From G963668605 sp963793625 (GTDB taxonomy: Bacteria > Acidobacteriota > Terriglobia > Bryobacterales > Bryobacteraceae), in NCBI GenBank assembly GCA_963793625.1, contig CAWCAT010000020.1, forward strand, positions 558,001 through 622,000: a DNA stretch of 64,000 nt, read 5' to 3'. Below are positions 1 to 10,345 of this stretch, one piece after another. Under the pieces are notes generated by a model. It made no database searches. It saw nothing but the letters and a program-made list of their open reading frames with translations, and was not told where the DNA came from. Each line of letters starts with the position of its first letter. Positions within the stretch are counted from its first letter, which is position 1. The position numbers and the translations under genes were made by a program.

Positions 1-1
1 T

Positions 2-1330
2 GGAACCGGAGTAATATCCGGCACTCCGCTGAGTCCAGGCTCGTCGACTTTCGTTGTGCGGGTCACGGATCAGAACGGCTCGCAGGACAGGACCTCGCTC
101 ACCATCGCGATCGTTGCAGCGCTGAGCATTACGACTGATGCTCCGCTCACAGGAGCAGTCGTCGGAACACCCTACGCGCAGGCTCTCTCGGCTAGCGGTG
201 GGACTAGTCCATATCAGTGGACTCTGGTCGATAGCGCGCTCCCGGCCGGACTGGCTTTGGATGCAAACAGCGGCAGAATCAGCGGCACGCCCTCTGCGGT
301 GGGCCTGGTGAATTTCAGTATTCAGGTGACCGACGCCGCTCGACGCACCGCAACGAAAAGTTATTCCATCGACGTCACGACGGCGCTGACTATAACAACC
401 AACGCACCGCTGGTTAAGGGTGTGCTGGGAAGCGCATACCGGCAGGCACTCGCAGCGGTTGGTGGCAACTCGCTACGCTGGTCGATCAGTTCCGGCGCTT
501 TGCCTGCAGGGATCGCAATTGAAGCGACCAGCGGATTGCTGTCCGGCACACCAACAGCCGCAGGCTCATTCGACTTCACAGTGTCCGCGAGCGATCTGCG
601 GCAAGCCACGACAAAGGCCTTCAATATCACGGTCGATCTGCCCGCAGCCCCGGCCATCGCCATCGCAGGCTTACCGGCTGCGCCAGCACCAGCGACCCAA
701 CCGGCATTCACCGTCACCATTCCCGCAGCTTATCCGACGGAAATCACCGGTCAGGTTTTGTTGGCGTTCACTCCTGATAGCGGCCCCGATGATCCCGCCG
801 TACAGTTCACCGCAGGCGGACGGTCATTGGACTTCCGCATTCCAAGCGGATCGACACAGGCCACGTTCACGGTGGGTGCCGGCAGCGTGCAAACCGGCAC
901 GGTAGCCGGAGTGATCACATTCACGCTGCGGATGCGTGCCGCAAATCTGGACATCACGCCGACTCCCGTTCCCACGCAGACCATTCGGATTGCGAGGGCG
1001 GCCCCTGTAATCACCAGCGCCAGTCTGGTCCGCACCAGCGGCGGATTTGACCTGGTCGTGATCGGCTACGCCACTTCACGTGAAATCACGGCCGCAACCG
1101 TCACCTATTCGGCAACCAGCGGCGTGACACTTTCAAACTCATCGGCCACCATTGCACTCTCGCCGTTGTTCACGACCTGGTATCAGGATCCAAATTCGGC
1201 CAGGTTCGGCAGCCAGTTCTCATTACGGCTTCCATTTACAGTGCAGGGAAATGCGAACCCGTTGAGTTCGATTTCAGTAATTCTGACAAACGCATTGGGG
1301 AGTTCAGCAGCAGCCAATGCAACCTTCTGA
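2..1330 (+). CDS. Putative-Ig (He_PIG) repeat protein, 5' partial
   Basis: The reading frame is open from base 2, so the gene begins left of the window; the first GTG in frame (56) is not the true start. At least three copies of the putative-Ig (He_PIG) repeat are visible, the first cut by the edge. The signature is a GxxYxQxLxAxGG stretch, then SALPAGLAL and a closing SGTPxxxG motif, and the unit recurs about every 85 residues (roughly residues 1-20, 35-105 and 110-195). The remaining 230 residues are Ser/Thr/Ala-rich beta-sandwich-like sequence with no motif I recognise. Such proteins are extracellular or surface-anchored in Acidobacteria and may bind carbohydrate or other proteins. The stop overlaps the start of the next gene by 14 bp. 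Confidence 0.75.
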   Translation, partial: GTGVISGTPLSPGSSTFVVRVTDQNGSQDRTSLTIAIVAALSITTDAPLTGAVVGTPYAQALSASGGTSPYQWTLVDSALPAGLALDANSGRISGTPSAVGLVNFSIQVTDAARRTATKSYSIDVTTALTITTNAPLVKGVLGSAYRQALAAVGGNSLRWSISSGALPAGIAIEATSGLLSGTPTAAGSFDFTVSASDLRQATTKAFNITVDLPAAPAIAIAGLPAAPAPATQPAFTVTIPAAYPTEITGQVLLAFTPDSGPDDPAVQFTAGGRSLDFRIPSGSTQATFTVGAGSVQTGTVAGVITFTLRMRAANLDITPTPVPTQTIRIARAAPVITSASLVRTSGGFDLVVIGYATSREITAATVTYSATSGVTLSNSSATIALSPLFTTWYQDPNSARFGSQFSLRLPFTVQGNANPLSSISVILTNALGSSAAANATF

Positions 1331-2832
1331 AACAGCAGTTCGAAATGAATACGATGAGGTGAGTTACCCGAGTCTCCCGCGGCGGCAGACGCACGTGGAT
1401 CACCTTGAGGCGCTAGCCGTTCTGTTTGGGATGCACCCTGTGCCGACCAATCAATGCAGCGTGCTCGAACTCGGTTGTGGCAACGGAGCGAATCTGATCC
1501 CGATGGCTTGCAACAATCCGCAGAGCCGTTTTCTCGGAATTGACCGCGCTGAGACTCCAATACGAATGGCTCGCGAGATGGTCGCGAAATTGGGGCTCGC
1601 GAAATATCGAATTCCAGCAGTTGGACCTGCTCGAATGGTCGCCCGAACCCGGCGAGTTCGACTACATCGTCGCGCACGGGCTGTATACCTGGGTGCCTCA
1701 GGCAGTCCGCGAAAGCATACTGGCCGGATGCGGCGTTGGACTATCCGCGAACGGACTGGCATTCATCAGCTATAACGCCCTGCCTGGTTGCTACTTCCGC
1801 AATTTCGTCGCGGACCTGATGAAACTTCATACCCTCCAGGTTTCCAGCATCCTCGGCAAAAAATCGTCGAGATGCGCGGGCTCGCGGAGGTGATGGTGCA
1901 GCAACTCGGCGAGCAGTCCCCATCATCTCGCCATGAAGACGGAGTTCAAGACTTTGCTGGAAAGATCCGGCTGAAGTCTCGTTTCACGACGACCTCTGCG
2001 AAAGTAACACGCCCGTATACCTGCTGCAATTCATGGAAGCGGCGGAGCGACATGGATTGCAGTATCTCTCCGATGCGGATCTGTTTCGTGACGACGTCAG
2101 CAAGCTTCCACTGCAAACCGGGGACTGGCTGCGAAGATCGCCAGTACGCGAGACTTCTTTGCCGCAAGAAGGTTTCGCGAAACCATTCTGTGCCGCAACG
2201 GCGTTCCCTCGATCGAACGTTCCGGGTGCAAAACCTTGAAGAATCTCTACCTCGATTCGCAGCTCGGAGCCGGAGCCAGAACAACCGGACGGCTCGCAAA
2301 AGTTCAAGCTCTTGGCGATAGATCGCTGACGACCAAAAGCGTGCTCGCAAAACAGCTACTTGCTTCGCTTGGCGGCTGAGTGGCCCAAAGCGCTCGCGCT
2401 TACCGAGTCTGCCGATCTCGATCCTGACTCGCAGGAAACGGCAGATCTGCTGCTCAAACTGGTCCAATCGGCAGTGATCGAACTCCGCGCGAGCGCTGCC
2501 ACAGATTGAGTCAACAGCGGTGAGCGATTTCCGGTCAGCAGTCCGCTGGCCCGTGTGCAACTTCTAGCGGGCAGTTGCAATGTCACGAACCAGCGTCACA
2601 TGAGCATTGAACTTTGCGACTGACCTTGCCCGCGCACTGGTTCTGCTGCTCGATGGAAGCGGAAGTTGGAACGATTTGGTTAACGGGCTTGCGGATGCGG
2701 TACAGAATGGAGCGGTTCTTCGGCACCGGGAACGCCGCCTCCGAGCCGCGAGCAAATCGAAGAGATGGTGGCGCGAAAAATTAGAAGTGAGCCTGAATCA
2801 GACTCATGCGAATATGCCTGCTGGTCGGGTGA
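1317..2832 (+). pseudogene. SAM-dependent methyltransferase with methyltransferase regulatory domain, frameshifted
   Basis: The N-terminus (NEYDEVSYPS, then a Rossmann SAM-binding motif LELGCGNGANLIP at about residues 50-62 and the FLGID acidic strand) is that of class I methyltransferases carrying the methyltransferase regulatory domain (PF10119 type). The reading then hops frames: to the frame open from 1540 (EFDYIVAHGLYTWVP, FISYNALPGCYFRNF), to the one containing ERHGLQYLSDADLF near 2040, and to the frame open from 2607 (LLLDGSGSWNDLVNGLADAV), which matches the family's C-terminus. A plausible stop is the TGA at 2830-2832. At least four single-base shifts are needed. The full protein would be about 500 residues, the normal family length. 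Substrate unknown. Either decayed or damaged by sequence error. Confidence 0.7.
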
Positions 2833-2898
2833 GGTCGAGCGATACGGTTTTTTCGAATGCGCCTATAATGATGGAACGAATGAAATTGGAGGCTAGTA

Positions 2899-3867
2899 TG
2901 CGGCTTGTCGTAATATCGATTCTCTGCCTTAGCCCTTCGCTGCGGACTTAATGCTCAGCAAAAGAAGAGAGTGGCCGTTGTTAACTTTGACTACGCCACC
3001 GTTCAGGGTGGACTCTCCGCAATTTTCGGCACGAACGTCAACGTAGGCAAGGGTATTGCCGATTTGCTCGTGGTGAAACTGGTAGAGGGCGGAGTCTATT
3101 CCGTGATCGAGCGAAAGGCAATCGACAAGCTCGTTGCCGAACAAAACTTCTCCAACAGCGATCGGGCCGATCCTGCCACCGCTGCAAAGATTGGAAAGCT
3201 GCTGGGGGTCAACGCGATCATCATCGGTAGCATCACCCAATTTGGCAGGGACGATAAGACAACGAGCGTAGGCGGCAGTGCGCTGGGCGGCATCACAGGG
3301 AAATATGGACTGGGTGGCGTAGGCAAGAAGCAATCGAAAGCGGCGGTCGTCGTCAGTGCCCGGATCGTGGATACAAGTACGGGAGAGATTCTCGGAGTAG
3401 CCAAGCGGCAAGGGTGAATCCAATCGTTCCGGGACGGCACTGCTTGGGCCGGTGGCAGTTCGGCGGGCCGAGGCGCCGGAGCGGTTGACATGACTAGCAG
3501 CAACTTCGGGGACACAATTCTGGGCGAGGCAGTCGGCCAGGCGGTTAAGACGCTTGCCTCTCAAATGCAGCAGGGTTCCACGAAGCTTCCAACACGCACC
3601 GTTGCAATCAATGGGTTGGTTGCGGATTCATCTGATGGCACGTTGATCCTGAACATCGGCAGCAAGGCGGGCGTTAGAGTTGGCGACAAGCTCAGTGTGC
3701 GGCGTCCGATTCGCGAGATCCGCGATCCGGGCACCGGCAAAGTCATCCGCACTGTCGAAGATACGCTGGGTGAATTGGTCATCACCGAAGTCGATGAGGT
3801 TTCTGCTGTAGGGAAGTACACAGGCGCGACCCCGGCCAAAGTCGGGGATATAGTCCGCAACCAGTGA
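2899..3867 (+). pseudogene. CsgG-family secreted protein, frameshifted
   Basis: ATG 2899 follows a good Shine-Dalgarno (TTGGAGG) and begins a signal peptide (MRLVVISILCL). A shift near 2940 joins it to AQQKKRVAVVNFDYA, the hallmark start of CsgG/curli-assembly-like domains, followed by VLLVVKLVEGGVYSVIERK-type helix and a GKLLGVNAIIIGSITQF strand. A stop at 3415 is produced by an extra G in a GGG run, and a missing base at a second G run about 40 bp later restores the same frame, giving GGSSAGRGAGAVDM and the C-terminus. The last 100 residues (LILNIGSKAGVRVGDKLSV) resemble the FlgT C-terminal/CsgG-associated domain. Probably periplasmic or outer-membrane associated. It ends 7 bp before the kinase gene, suggesting co-transcription. 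Confidence 0.7.
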
Positions 3868-3874
3868 GGTTCTC

Positions 3875-5533
3875 GTGAGCTACGAAATCGGTTCCCGCGC
3901 GGGAGATTACGAAGTTCTGGCAGTGCTTGGCGCCGGAGGTATGGGCCAGGTCTACAAGGTTCGAAATGTAATCTCGGACCGCGTGGAGGCGATGAAAGTT
4001 CTGCTTCCAAATCTGGAAGGCGACCCTGATCTCGCTGATCGCTTCATGCGCGAGATCAAAGTCCAGGCCAGTCTGGATCATCCCAATATCGCCGCGCTGC
4101 ACACGGCTCTGCGCATAGACAATCAGTTGTTGATGCTGATGGAGTATGTCGAAGGGACGACGCTGGAAGATCTGCTCCGAAGACGGTCCGGTGCCAATCG
4201 ACAAGGCTGTCGATTATATGGCGCAGGTGCTTGTCCGCACTGTCGTATGCGCACGCAAGGGGAATCGTTCACCGCGATCTCAAGCCAGCTAACATGATTC
4301 TCACACCCAAGGGCGTCATCAAGCTCATGGACTTTGGAATCGCGAAGCTGGCTGCGGACCGCAAGCTCACACAGACCGGCAGCACCGTGGGTTCGCTGTA
4401 TTACATGTCTCCCGAGCAGATCAAGGGAGTGGATCTGGATCCGCGCTCAGATCTGTATTCGCTTGGAATTTCCATGTACGAGATTCTTGCTGGCGAGCGG
4501 CCGTTTAAAGGCGACAGCGAATACTCGATCATGGTCGCGCATCTGGAGCAGACACCTGTTCCGCTGCTGCAGGTCAATCCCGGGTTGCCGGCTGCTCTCA
4601 ATGAAATCGTGTTGATGTCGTTTGAGAAGGATCCGGCGAAGCGCTTCCAATCCGCCGAGGCATTCCGCAACGCGCTGCTCAGTTTGCCGGCAAGGGGGCA
4701 GGCTGCGCCGGCGCCAGCACAAGCGAAAGCTGCTCCCGCAGTTGCGCCGATTACCGCCACCAGTGGAGCGACCGGTTTCAGCGGAAGCTTCGCCGCTGCA
4801 AAATCAAGCGCCGCCGCCAGTCGCAAAGTCCGGAAAGCCGGCGCGGATTATACATCGTGTTAGGATCGGTGCTGACGATCGCGGTCTTGGTATTGGCGAT
4901 GACGCAGATACCGAAGTTCATGCGGACAAGCGCGGATAACGCACCCGCGGCAACGCCAGTGCAAACGCCAGTAGCAACCCAAACCGAATCCCCGGCCACG
5001 GCACCGTGAGCGCACCCGATCCGGTGCATCGCCAGCATCGCAACCGGAGCGCCAGGCCAAACCGCCGCACAGGCTGCAGGCGCAGGTAGCGGTTCCGCAA
5101 ACGCCAACCCGGCGGCCCGCCGTCCAGCAGGCACAGCAGCAGGCCGGCACCGCCGGTACAACAAGCTGCGCAGCAGCCCGCACAGCAGATGGTTCAGCAG
5201 GCACCTGCACCTGCTCAGCAGACCGCCGCAGCGGCGCCGGCCAAGGCGTGGATACCGCCAAGATTGCACAACTGCGACGAAGTGACGAGAGCAACTCATG
5301 CTGCTTGGCGTCAGGGCCGGTGCGATCAAGGGCAGCATCGATAAGTTGCGGCAGGAGCAAGCGCGCCAGGGGCTCGGACTGCGACAGGATATATCCGCCG
5401 GCTGCAGCGCATGGAATACTATCTCGACGAAACCGAAGCGGCACACAAGCGTGGCGATGCAGCGGGTGCGAAGAAAAATTTGAGTGCGGCCGAACGCGAG
5501 ACTTCAAAGCTCGAGGGCTTCATGGGCCGCTAA
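3875..5533 (+). pseudogene. Membrane-anchored Ser/Thr protein kinase (PknB type), frameshifted
   Basis: GTG 3875 begins a Hanks-type kinase: glycine loop GAGGMGQVY (about residues 20-28), ATP-binding Lys in EAMKVL, catalytic HRDLKPANM, DFGIAKL activation segment and SPEQIKG. Two shifts near 4190-4240 interrupt the stretch between the hinge and the catalytic loop; further shifts follow the kinase domain. After it come a Pro/Ala-rich linker, a transmembrane helix (IVLGSVLTIAVLVLAM, near 4858-4905) and a Gln/Pro-rich extracytoplasmic tail, ending in a charged helical stretch (YYLDETEAAHKRGD) and TAA 5531-5533. Total about 550 residues, ordinary for acidobacterial receptor-like kinases. Its stop codon overlaps the stop of the convergent methyltransferase. 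Likely cotranscribed with the CsgG-like gene. Confidence 0.8.
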
Positions 5534-7022
5534 GCGGCTTCGACCATCAGAAAGCCGTGCTCAACCATGCGACGAATCAATGCCAGACCGCCTGGCTCGA
5601 TCCTGCTGGCCTCCACATTCAGACGCTCGGCGAGTCACGCGAGGATTTGGATGAGCGGGGTATTGCCATCACAGCGCCGCACGATGCCCGCCATATGTCC
5701 GTCCAGTTTCGCCTGAAAATGGCACCCGAGCGGCTGTCGCAGCGTGTAATCACCCGATGCCAAGTTGCTGCCGGTCCACTCGAAGCTAGGATTCGAAAAC
5801 CAGCCCTGGGACTACGTGCAGCTTTTGTGAGAGCAGCATCGCATCAGTCGTCCGCTGCGATGCATCGCCAGCCTCAAAGAGCCTGAAGATTCCTTCACCG
5901 AAAGGGATCCACCCCGCGCGGCGGCAAATCTTCGAATTTGATCCAGTTAACGCCAGCGCGGCGCCGGAGTGCGATCAATCCGCTGCTGATGCGATTCGAC
6001 GCCCATCCGTTCAAAGTAATCGACGTTCTCATGGAACAGTCGATCGCGGGCTTCTGCGTCAAGCGCCTCAGTATCGGTAATTGTTTCCTCAGCCTGATCC
6101 ATCGGCCTGCTCGTATGCATCCGCAGCACAAGCGCATCACACGATACTGTAAGCCATCCAGCAAGTCTGTCTTTCCAGTCGTGCCCCTCTGAATTCGGCC
6201 ATTGAGTCGTGCTCTGGAAGAATCCGCCTTCGTTCAGAAAATCGGGCGCAGCGGCAACGAGCCTGCTGGAAAGATTATCCAGTTCGATTCGCCGCTGTCC
6301 CTGAAAGCGTAACGGTTGCGCGGTCCGATGATGCACGGAGGGTTGGTGAGCACGAGATCGAACTTCATTCCCATCACCGGCACGAAGGCGCTGCCGCAAA
6401 GAAATTCGACATTGCTGATACTATTCAGCAGCGCATTAAAACGGGCGAACTGAATGGCACGCGGATTGAGATCCGTCGCCCACACACGCTCACTAAACCG
6501 CGAGGCCAGAAAGGCCAGCAACCCACATCCTGTTCCCAGATCGAGCACCCTCTTGCAGGGGCGCCGGACTGCAAACGCGGCGAGTGCCAGAGTGCTATTG
6601 GTGTACCCGCTGACGAAATCCGCATCAGCGCCGTGCTCAAGCATTTCGGTCGGATCGATTGCAAGCAGCAAATCGTCGAAGGTCGAAATCGTCACCCGCG
6701 CACGGACCTGATCGCCGCTGACTTCGATCATTCCGGCCTCAATCCATTCTTCGAGCGGGACCGGCTGCAACGCCGAGCGCGCGGCCGCCAGATCGACTGG
6801 GTAACCCAACAAAAAGAGCCGTACCTGTGTGTCGGTCGGCGTCGCGCCGCGAGTAAGCCGCAACAAGCGCGGCAGGTTCTCACCGCCCCGGGAGCGCGGT
6901 CCGAGTTGTGACGATTTTCTGCCGTAACCAGCGGAATCAAACACACGCCGGAACCGCAACGCCAGCGCCGCGTCCACCGCACCTAACTGCTCACAATCTG
7001 CTTTGGTCGGATTGATTGGCAC
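5530..7022 (-). pseudogene. HemK-like class I methyltransferase with flanking domains, frameshifted
   Basis: Begins GTG 7022, which lies only a few bases below a TATAAT box (7028-7033), so translation may be leaderless. N-terminal about 90 residues (LFLLGYPVDLAAARSAL, then EWIEAGMIEVSGDQVRARV) form a winged-helix-like domain; next is the SAM motif VLDLGTGCGLLAFLASRF, acidic WATDLNPRAI, and the N6/N5-glutamine-type NPPC motif followed by IIGPR. Architecture resembles the ~500-aa methyltransferases with DUF7059 N-terminal and DUF7782 C-terminal domains. The C-terminal half jumps frame at about 6300, 6010, 5910 and 5790 and ends in LMVEAA with TAG 5530-5532. NPPC instead of NPPF/Y is unusual but seen in relatives. 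Substrate unknown. Confidence 0.7.
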
Positions 7023-7048
7023 AGCTGATTATAACCAACAGGTGTAGC

Positions 7049-7360
7049 TCAGCTCGCCGCCTTCCCTACAGCCTGCGCCATCGTCCAGCCATACATCTCC
7101 TCCGCCCCAGTGTTCCACCAGACGATCTGACGGTTGGGATCGATCGTGACAATTGCGTCGTGCGGGTAAATCAGTTGCGCTTGCCGCCTGAAAGCATCCT
7201 CGCCTTGGCCGATCGACAAAACAGACGCCCGCTAGCTTCCGACCAGGAGGCTCACCAAAGCCTACCAGGCCAGCGGTAAGAACGGTGATTATTTCCCCGT
7301 GCACCGGATAGAGCCCAGCGCAGCCAGCACGGCTGCCGCGACGAGGCCGTGATATGTTGA
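7049..7360 (-). pseudogene. PAS-domain sensor remnant
   Basis: Near the 3' end of this stretch one frame reads DAFRRQAQLIYPHDAIVTID then RQIVWWNTGAEEMYGWT, which is the start of a PAS domain as found in sensor histidine kinases. It stops at TGA 7049-7051, before the PAS core is complete. Upstream, hydrophobic pieces in different frames (AAAVLAALGSI, IITVLTAGLVGFGE) look like the residue of membrane helices. No start codon, kinase domain or full PAS fold remains. It is best read as a decayed membrane PAS sensor, truncated by whatever brought the methyltransferase next to it. Confidence 0.45.
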
Positions 7361-7416
7361 AGCAGGATTTGAACCGATCGATCCCGCGCACAGCGCGCCG
7401 TTCACGCGCGCTGGCT

Positions 7417-10164
7417 TCACACCTCCAACACGAGGCGATCCCCTTCCTTCAGTTCGAGAGAATCACGGAACTCGAAGGTCACCTGCTTGCCTGCAACGCG
7501 CAGTTCGTGAGCCACGGCAGTGTTTCCCATGCGTGCGGACGATTTTGCGCCCGCAGGTGCTTCGCCCGCCAGTTCTACTTTCTGACAAGGAAGTTTGCCG
7601 TACAGTACCGACAATGAGAACTGCTTCCTGCCGTTCATGACCGTTTGCGAAAATACTCCCCAGGCGTTGCCCGTCGACCAGAAGGACGAAAACTTCGCGG
7701 AAGCAATCTTCGGAGCCGCGCTGACGACCTTCCGCGGTCCGTGATAGGCAAACCCGCTGATTGCGACGATACCGGACCACGCCGACATGGCACGTGCATA
7801 GTGACGGCCGCATTCCGGTTCATCCCACGGGTTTCGCCGCTCACCATCAAACCGCCGCCTGACATCCTCAAAGGTCCGAATCCCTTCGCGCAGCATGCCG
7901 GCATAGATCAACTGTGTTGCGTAGAGGTACTCTATTCCCGTCCAGGCTTCCGAAGCATACGGGAACGGTATCTTGGGACGAGTCACCTTCCCGTAGTCGC
8001 AGATCAAAACGGCGGCCTCGTCGTTCAGTGCATAGATCCGCTCCACCGAATTGTGCCTGGACAGGCTTGCGCGATAGTTGTACTTGTAAATCGATGCGAT
8101 TGTCTTGCGAATGTGCGCCGGATCCAGTAGCGGACCGAGGCCGGCAATATCGGCGAGATACTGTCCGATGAGCTGGTCCGTCAGGCAGCCTTGGTCCAGC
8201 TGGAAATCCGGATGTTCGGTGTTCTCGGATCCGCCGGTAAACCTCAGCGGTTTTGCAATCTTGTCGCGCGGAATTCCACGGATTTTCTGAATGAAATACT
8301 CGCCATTGAAGAGATTAGCGTCAATCCACTTGCTCCCTTTGTCGAACAGTTTGCGGCACTCGGCGGCGAATTGCGTGTCGTCCATCGCGCGCGCCATTTC
8401 TTCAGCGGCACGTAGCGCTCCCAGATAGTAAACGCCGCACATCGGATTAGGACCATAGAACTCGACGTCGTAGGTGTTGTGTTGAACGCCTTCCATAACT
8501 CCGTCGCGATCGCCATCCCAGCCGCCTTCGACCCAGGAAAATTCGAGCGCTTTCTTCACCTTTGGCCACATCCGGCGCAGCCAGGTGTCATCGCCCGAGA
8601 GCTGCCAATCGATGTGGGTTTTGATGATCTGACCCATCGTGCCGTCAGCGGCCGTGGTTCCGCCCGTCTGCTTGCCTTCCGGCAAATTCAAGCGGATTGG
8701 CAGGACTCCATCGAGCTTCTCGGAGAAGTCGAATGCCGTTTCGCGCATCGAACGGGCCAGTTCCGGGAACAGATATTGCGTGGTGGTTTCGTAGTTCCAC
8801 ACGTGCGTGCAGCTTCCATGGCAACATCCGCCGCCGTCGTTAATACCCTCGAAACCGCGAAACTTCCCGTCGGCGGTGCGGAAGCAGGTAGCCGTCGCCA
8901 GCGTGGACAGGTTCGCCATGGCCGCGTCTTTCACCGGGGCGGGAATCGTGGACTCGCGCATCGCCGTCAGGAACTGATGCATGCGCTTTTCGAGCGAGGG
9001 CAGATTGGTTGCGGTGTGCGTAGCCGCAGCCCAGGCATCCTTGAAACGCTCGGAATAGTAGTTGCCGATAATAGTGTTTGCGTCTTCCTTGTTGCTACTC
9101 GCCCAACCACTCCATCCCGGAGTGCGATTCGGGTAGTGCCATGCCAGAACAAAAGTGTACTCGGCCTTGCCGCCGGCAGGAATTTCCCGCTGCAGGCAGA
9201 GCGAACCGACCTTATTACGCTCGGGTGCCTCCGGACCGAGCCGGCCATCGCTAGAGAAGTCGTCCCAAAACAACAACGGGCTAGCCCACCACTTCGCGCG
9301 CGGCCATCCGCTCAGGTGGGTCACCTCGCCTTTTCCAGCGCCGAGGACGCACACTGCAAACGAACCCGCCTGCGGAGTATCTTTCCCGGCTTCCGGATTG
9401 CTCATGAAAAGTCCGTCTATGCCGGGAGCCCTGCGAAACTCGGCGGACCGGCCCGCGTTGATTTTGACACGGTCCCCGCCACCACGAAGATCCAGCCCGG
9501 CCGGGTTATCCATAGAGAAAGCGATGGACACCTTGGCTGTCTCCTTAGCTGGGTTATGGACGACGTAGCGCAAGATGGCCACCGGCAATCCTGAGGCATC
9601 GGCATCGAGAGGAATAATCGGCGTAAATGCTTCCAGTGATACCTTCACCGGAAGGTCGCGGTCGCGGAACGCAATTTTGGCGAGCGGGTACTCGCCGGTA
9701 AAAGTGGCATCTTCCAGCCGCGCCAGCCCGGAGACTTGATTGGGGCTCAAACCGCCGGTGGCTTCGTACGGTGGCATGAGCTTCGATTCCAACACCCGAA
9801 CAACCGGCTTTGCCTTCCCCACCTGCGCCCAGATGCTTGGGAACGAGTAAGCCACTGACCGTCCCTTGTCCGCGCGGTTGAAGATTTCCCAGTCACGCAA
9901 TTGCCCACGACCTCCGAGCGCGAGGCTGCCGGCGGCCACCCCGCCCAAGGGGAAGGCAATCATTGCGAGTTGCTTACCCGTAAAGATCCTTGGATATTGA
10001 ACCGCTGTGCGGACGGGCACCGCCGGCTTCGCGGCTGGCTCGCCCTGATGCGCTTTCGGGGGCGCTTGCGATGCCGGAGCCTGCGACGCGCCGCCCGCTG
10101 CGAGCGCGACTGTCTTAAGAAAACCGCGGCGGCCAGCCCTGGTCGATTTCTTGATGTCGTTCAA
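7417..10164 (-). CDS. GH116-type exported beta-glycosidase (DUF608, GBA2-like)
   Basis: I start this gene at TTG 10164 because a TAGGAGAG ribosome site lies 6-7 bp upstream; an ATG 30 bp further up has none. The N-terminus is a Tat signal (RRGFLKTVALAAGG). The 915-residue product has an N-terminal beta-sandwich with GGVAAGSLALGGRGQLRDWEIFNR (the GH116 N-terminal signature) and a C-terminal (alpha/alpha)6 barrel with the NDGGGCCHGSCTHVWNYET segment, the GTTAADGTMGQ loop, and the acid residues expected near WVEGGWDGDRDGVMEG and NPMCGVYYLGALR. Family members cleave beta-glucosides, beta-xylosides or glucosylceramide. Secreted or periplasmic. The gene is intact, in contrast to its neighbours. Divergent from the FAD oxidoreductase. 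Confidence 0.85.
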   Translation of the reverse strand: MNDIKKSTRAGRRGFLKTVALAAGGASQAPASQAPPKAHQGEPAAKPAVPVRTAVQYPRIFTGKQLAMIAFPLGGVAAGSLALGGRGQLRDWEIFNRADKGRSVAYSFPSIWAQVGKAKPVVRVLESKLMPPYEATGGLSPNQVSGLARLEDATFTGEYPLAKIAFRDRDLPVKVSLEAFTPIIPLDADASGLPVAILRYVVHNPAKETAKVSIAFSMDNPAGLDLRGGGDRVKINAGRSAEFRRAPGIDGLFMSNPEAGKDTPQAGSFAVCVLGAGKGEVTHLSGWPRAKWWASPLLFWDDFSSDGRLGPEAPERNKVGSLCLQREIPAGGKAEYTFVLAWHYPNRTPGWSGWASSNKEDANTIIGNYYSERFKDAWAAATHTATNLPSLEKRMHQFLTAMRESTIPAPVKDAAMANLSTLATATCFRTADGKFRGFEGINDGGGCCHGSCTHVWNYETTTQYLFPELARSMRETAFDFSEKLDGVLPIRLNLPEGKQTGGTTAADGTMGQIIKTHIDWQLSGDDTWLRRMWPKVKKALEFSWVEGGWDGDRDGVMEGVQHNTYDVEFYGPNPMCGVYYLGALRAAEEMARAMDDTQFAAECRKLFDKGSKWIDANLFNGEYFIQKIRGIPRDKIAKPLRFTGGSENTEHPDFQLDQGCLTDQLIGQYLADIAGLGPLLDPAHIRKTIASIYKYNYRASLSRHNSVERIYALNDEAAVLICDYGKVTRPKIPFPYASEAWTGIEYLYATQLIYAGMLREGIRTFEDVRRRFDGERRNPWDEPECGRHYARAMSAWSGIVAISGFAYHGPRKVVSAAPKIASAKFSSFWSTGNAWGVFSQTVMNGRKQFSLSVLYGKLPCQKVELAGEAPAGAKSSARMGNTAVAHELRVAGKQVTFEFRDSLELKEGDRLVLEV

Positions 10165-10249
10165 AATTGCTCTCCTACCGGTGAGTAACGCCATCTAGCA
10201 TTAACACACTCCCGGATGAACCTGCAAACTGTTCGTGTTCAGCTGCTGA

Positions 10250-10264
10250 CTTATATAATAAGTG
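10250..10264. promoter_or_regulatory. AT-rich palindrome in divergent promoter region
   Basis: A perfect 15-bp palindrome, arms ACTTAT and ATAAGT around ATA, lies in the 181-bp gap between the divergently transcribed GH116 and FAD-oxidoreductase genes. It contains TATATAA-like sequence that could be a -10 element on either strand. It could be an operator controlling both genes or simply overlapping -10 boxes. No matching -35 was identified with certainty. Confidence 0.3.
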
Positions 10265-10345
10265 CGCAATCAACTTCAGCCTGACCGACGTGTTCGGGCA
10301 AGTACTTCGCGATGTGATCGCGTACTTTCGGCAGAGGTGACGGCG

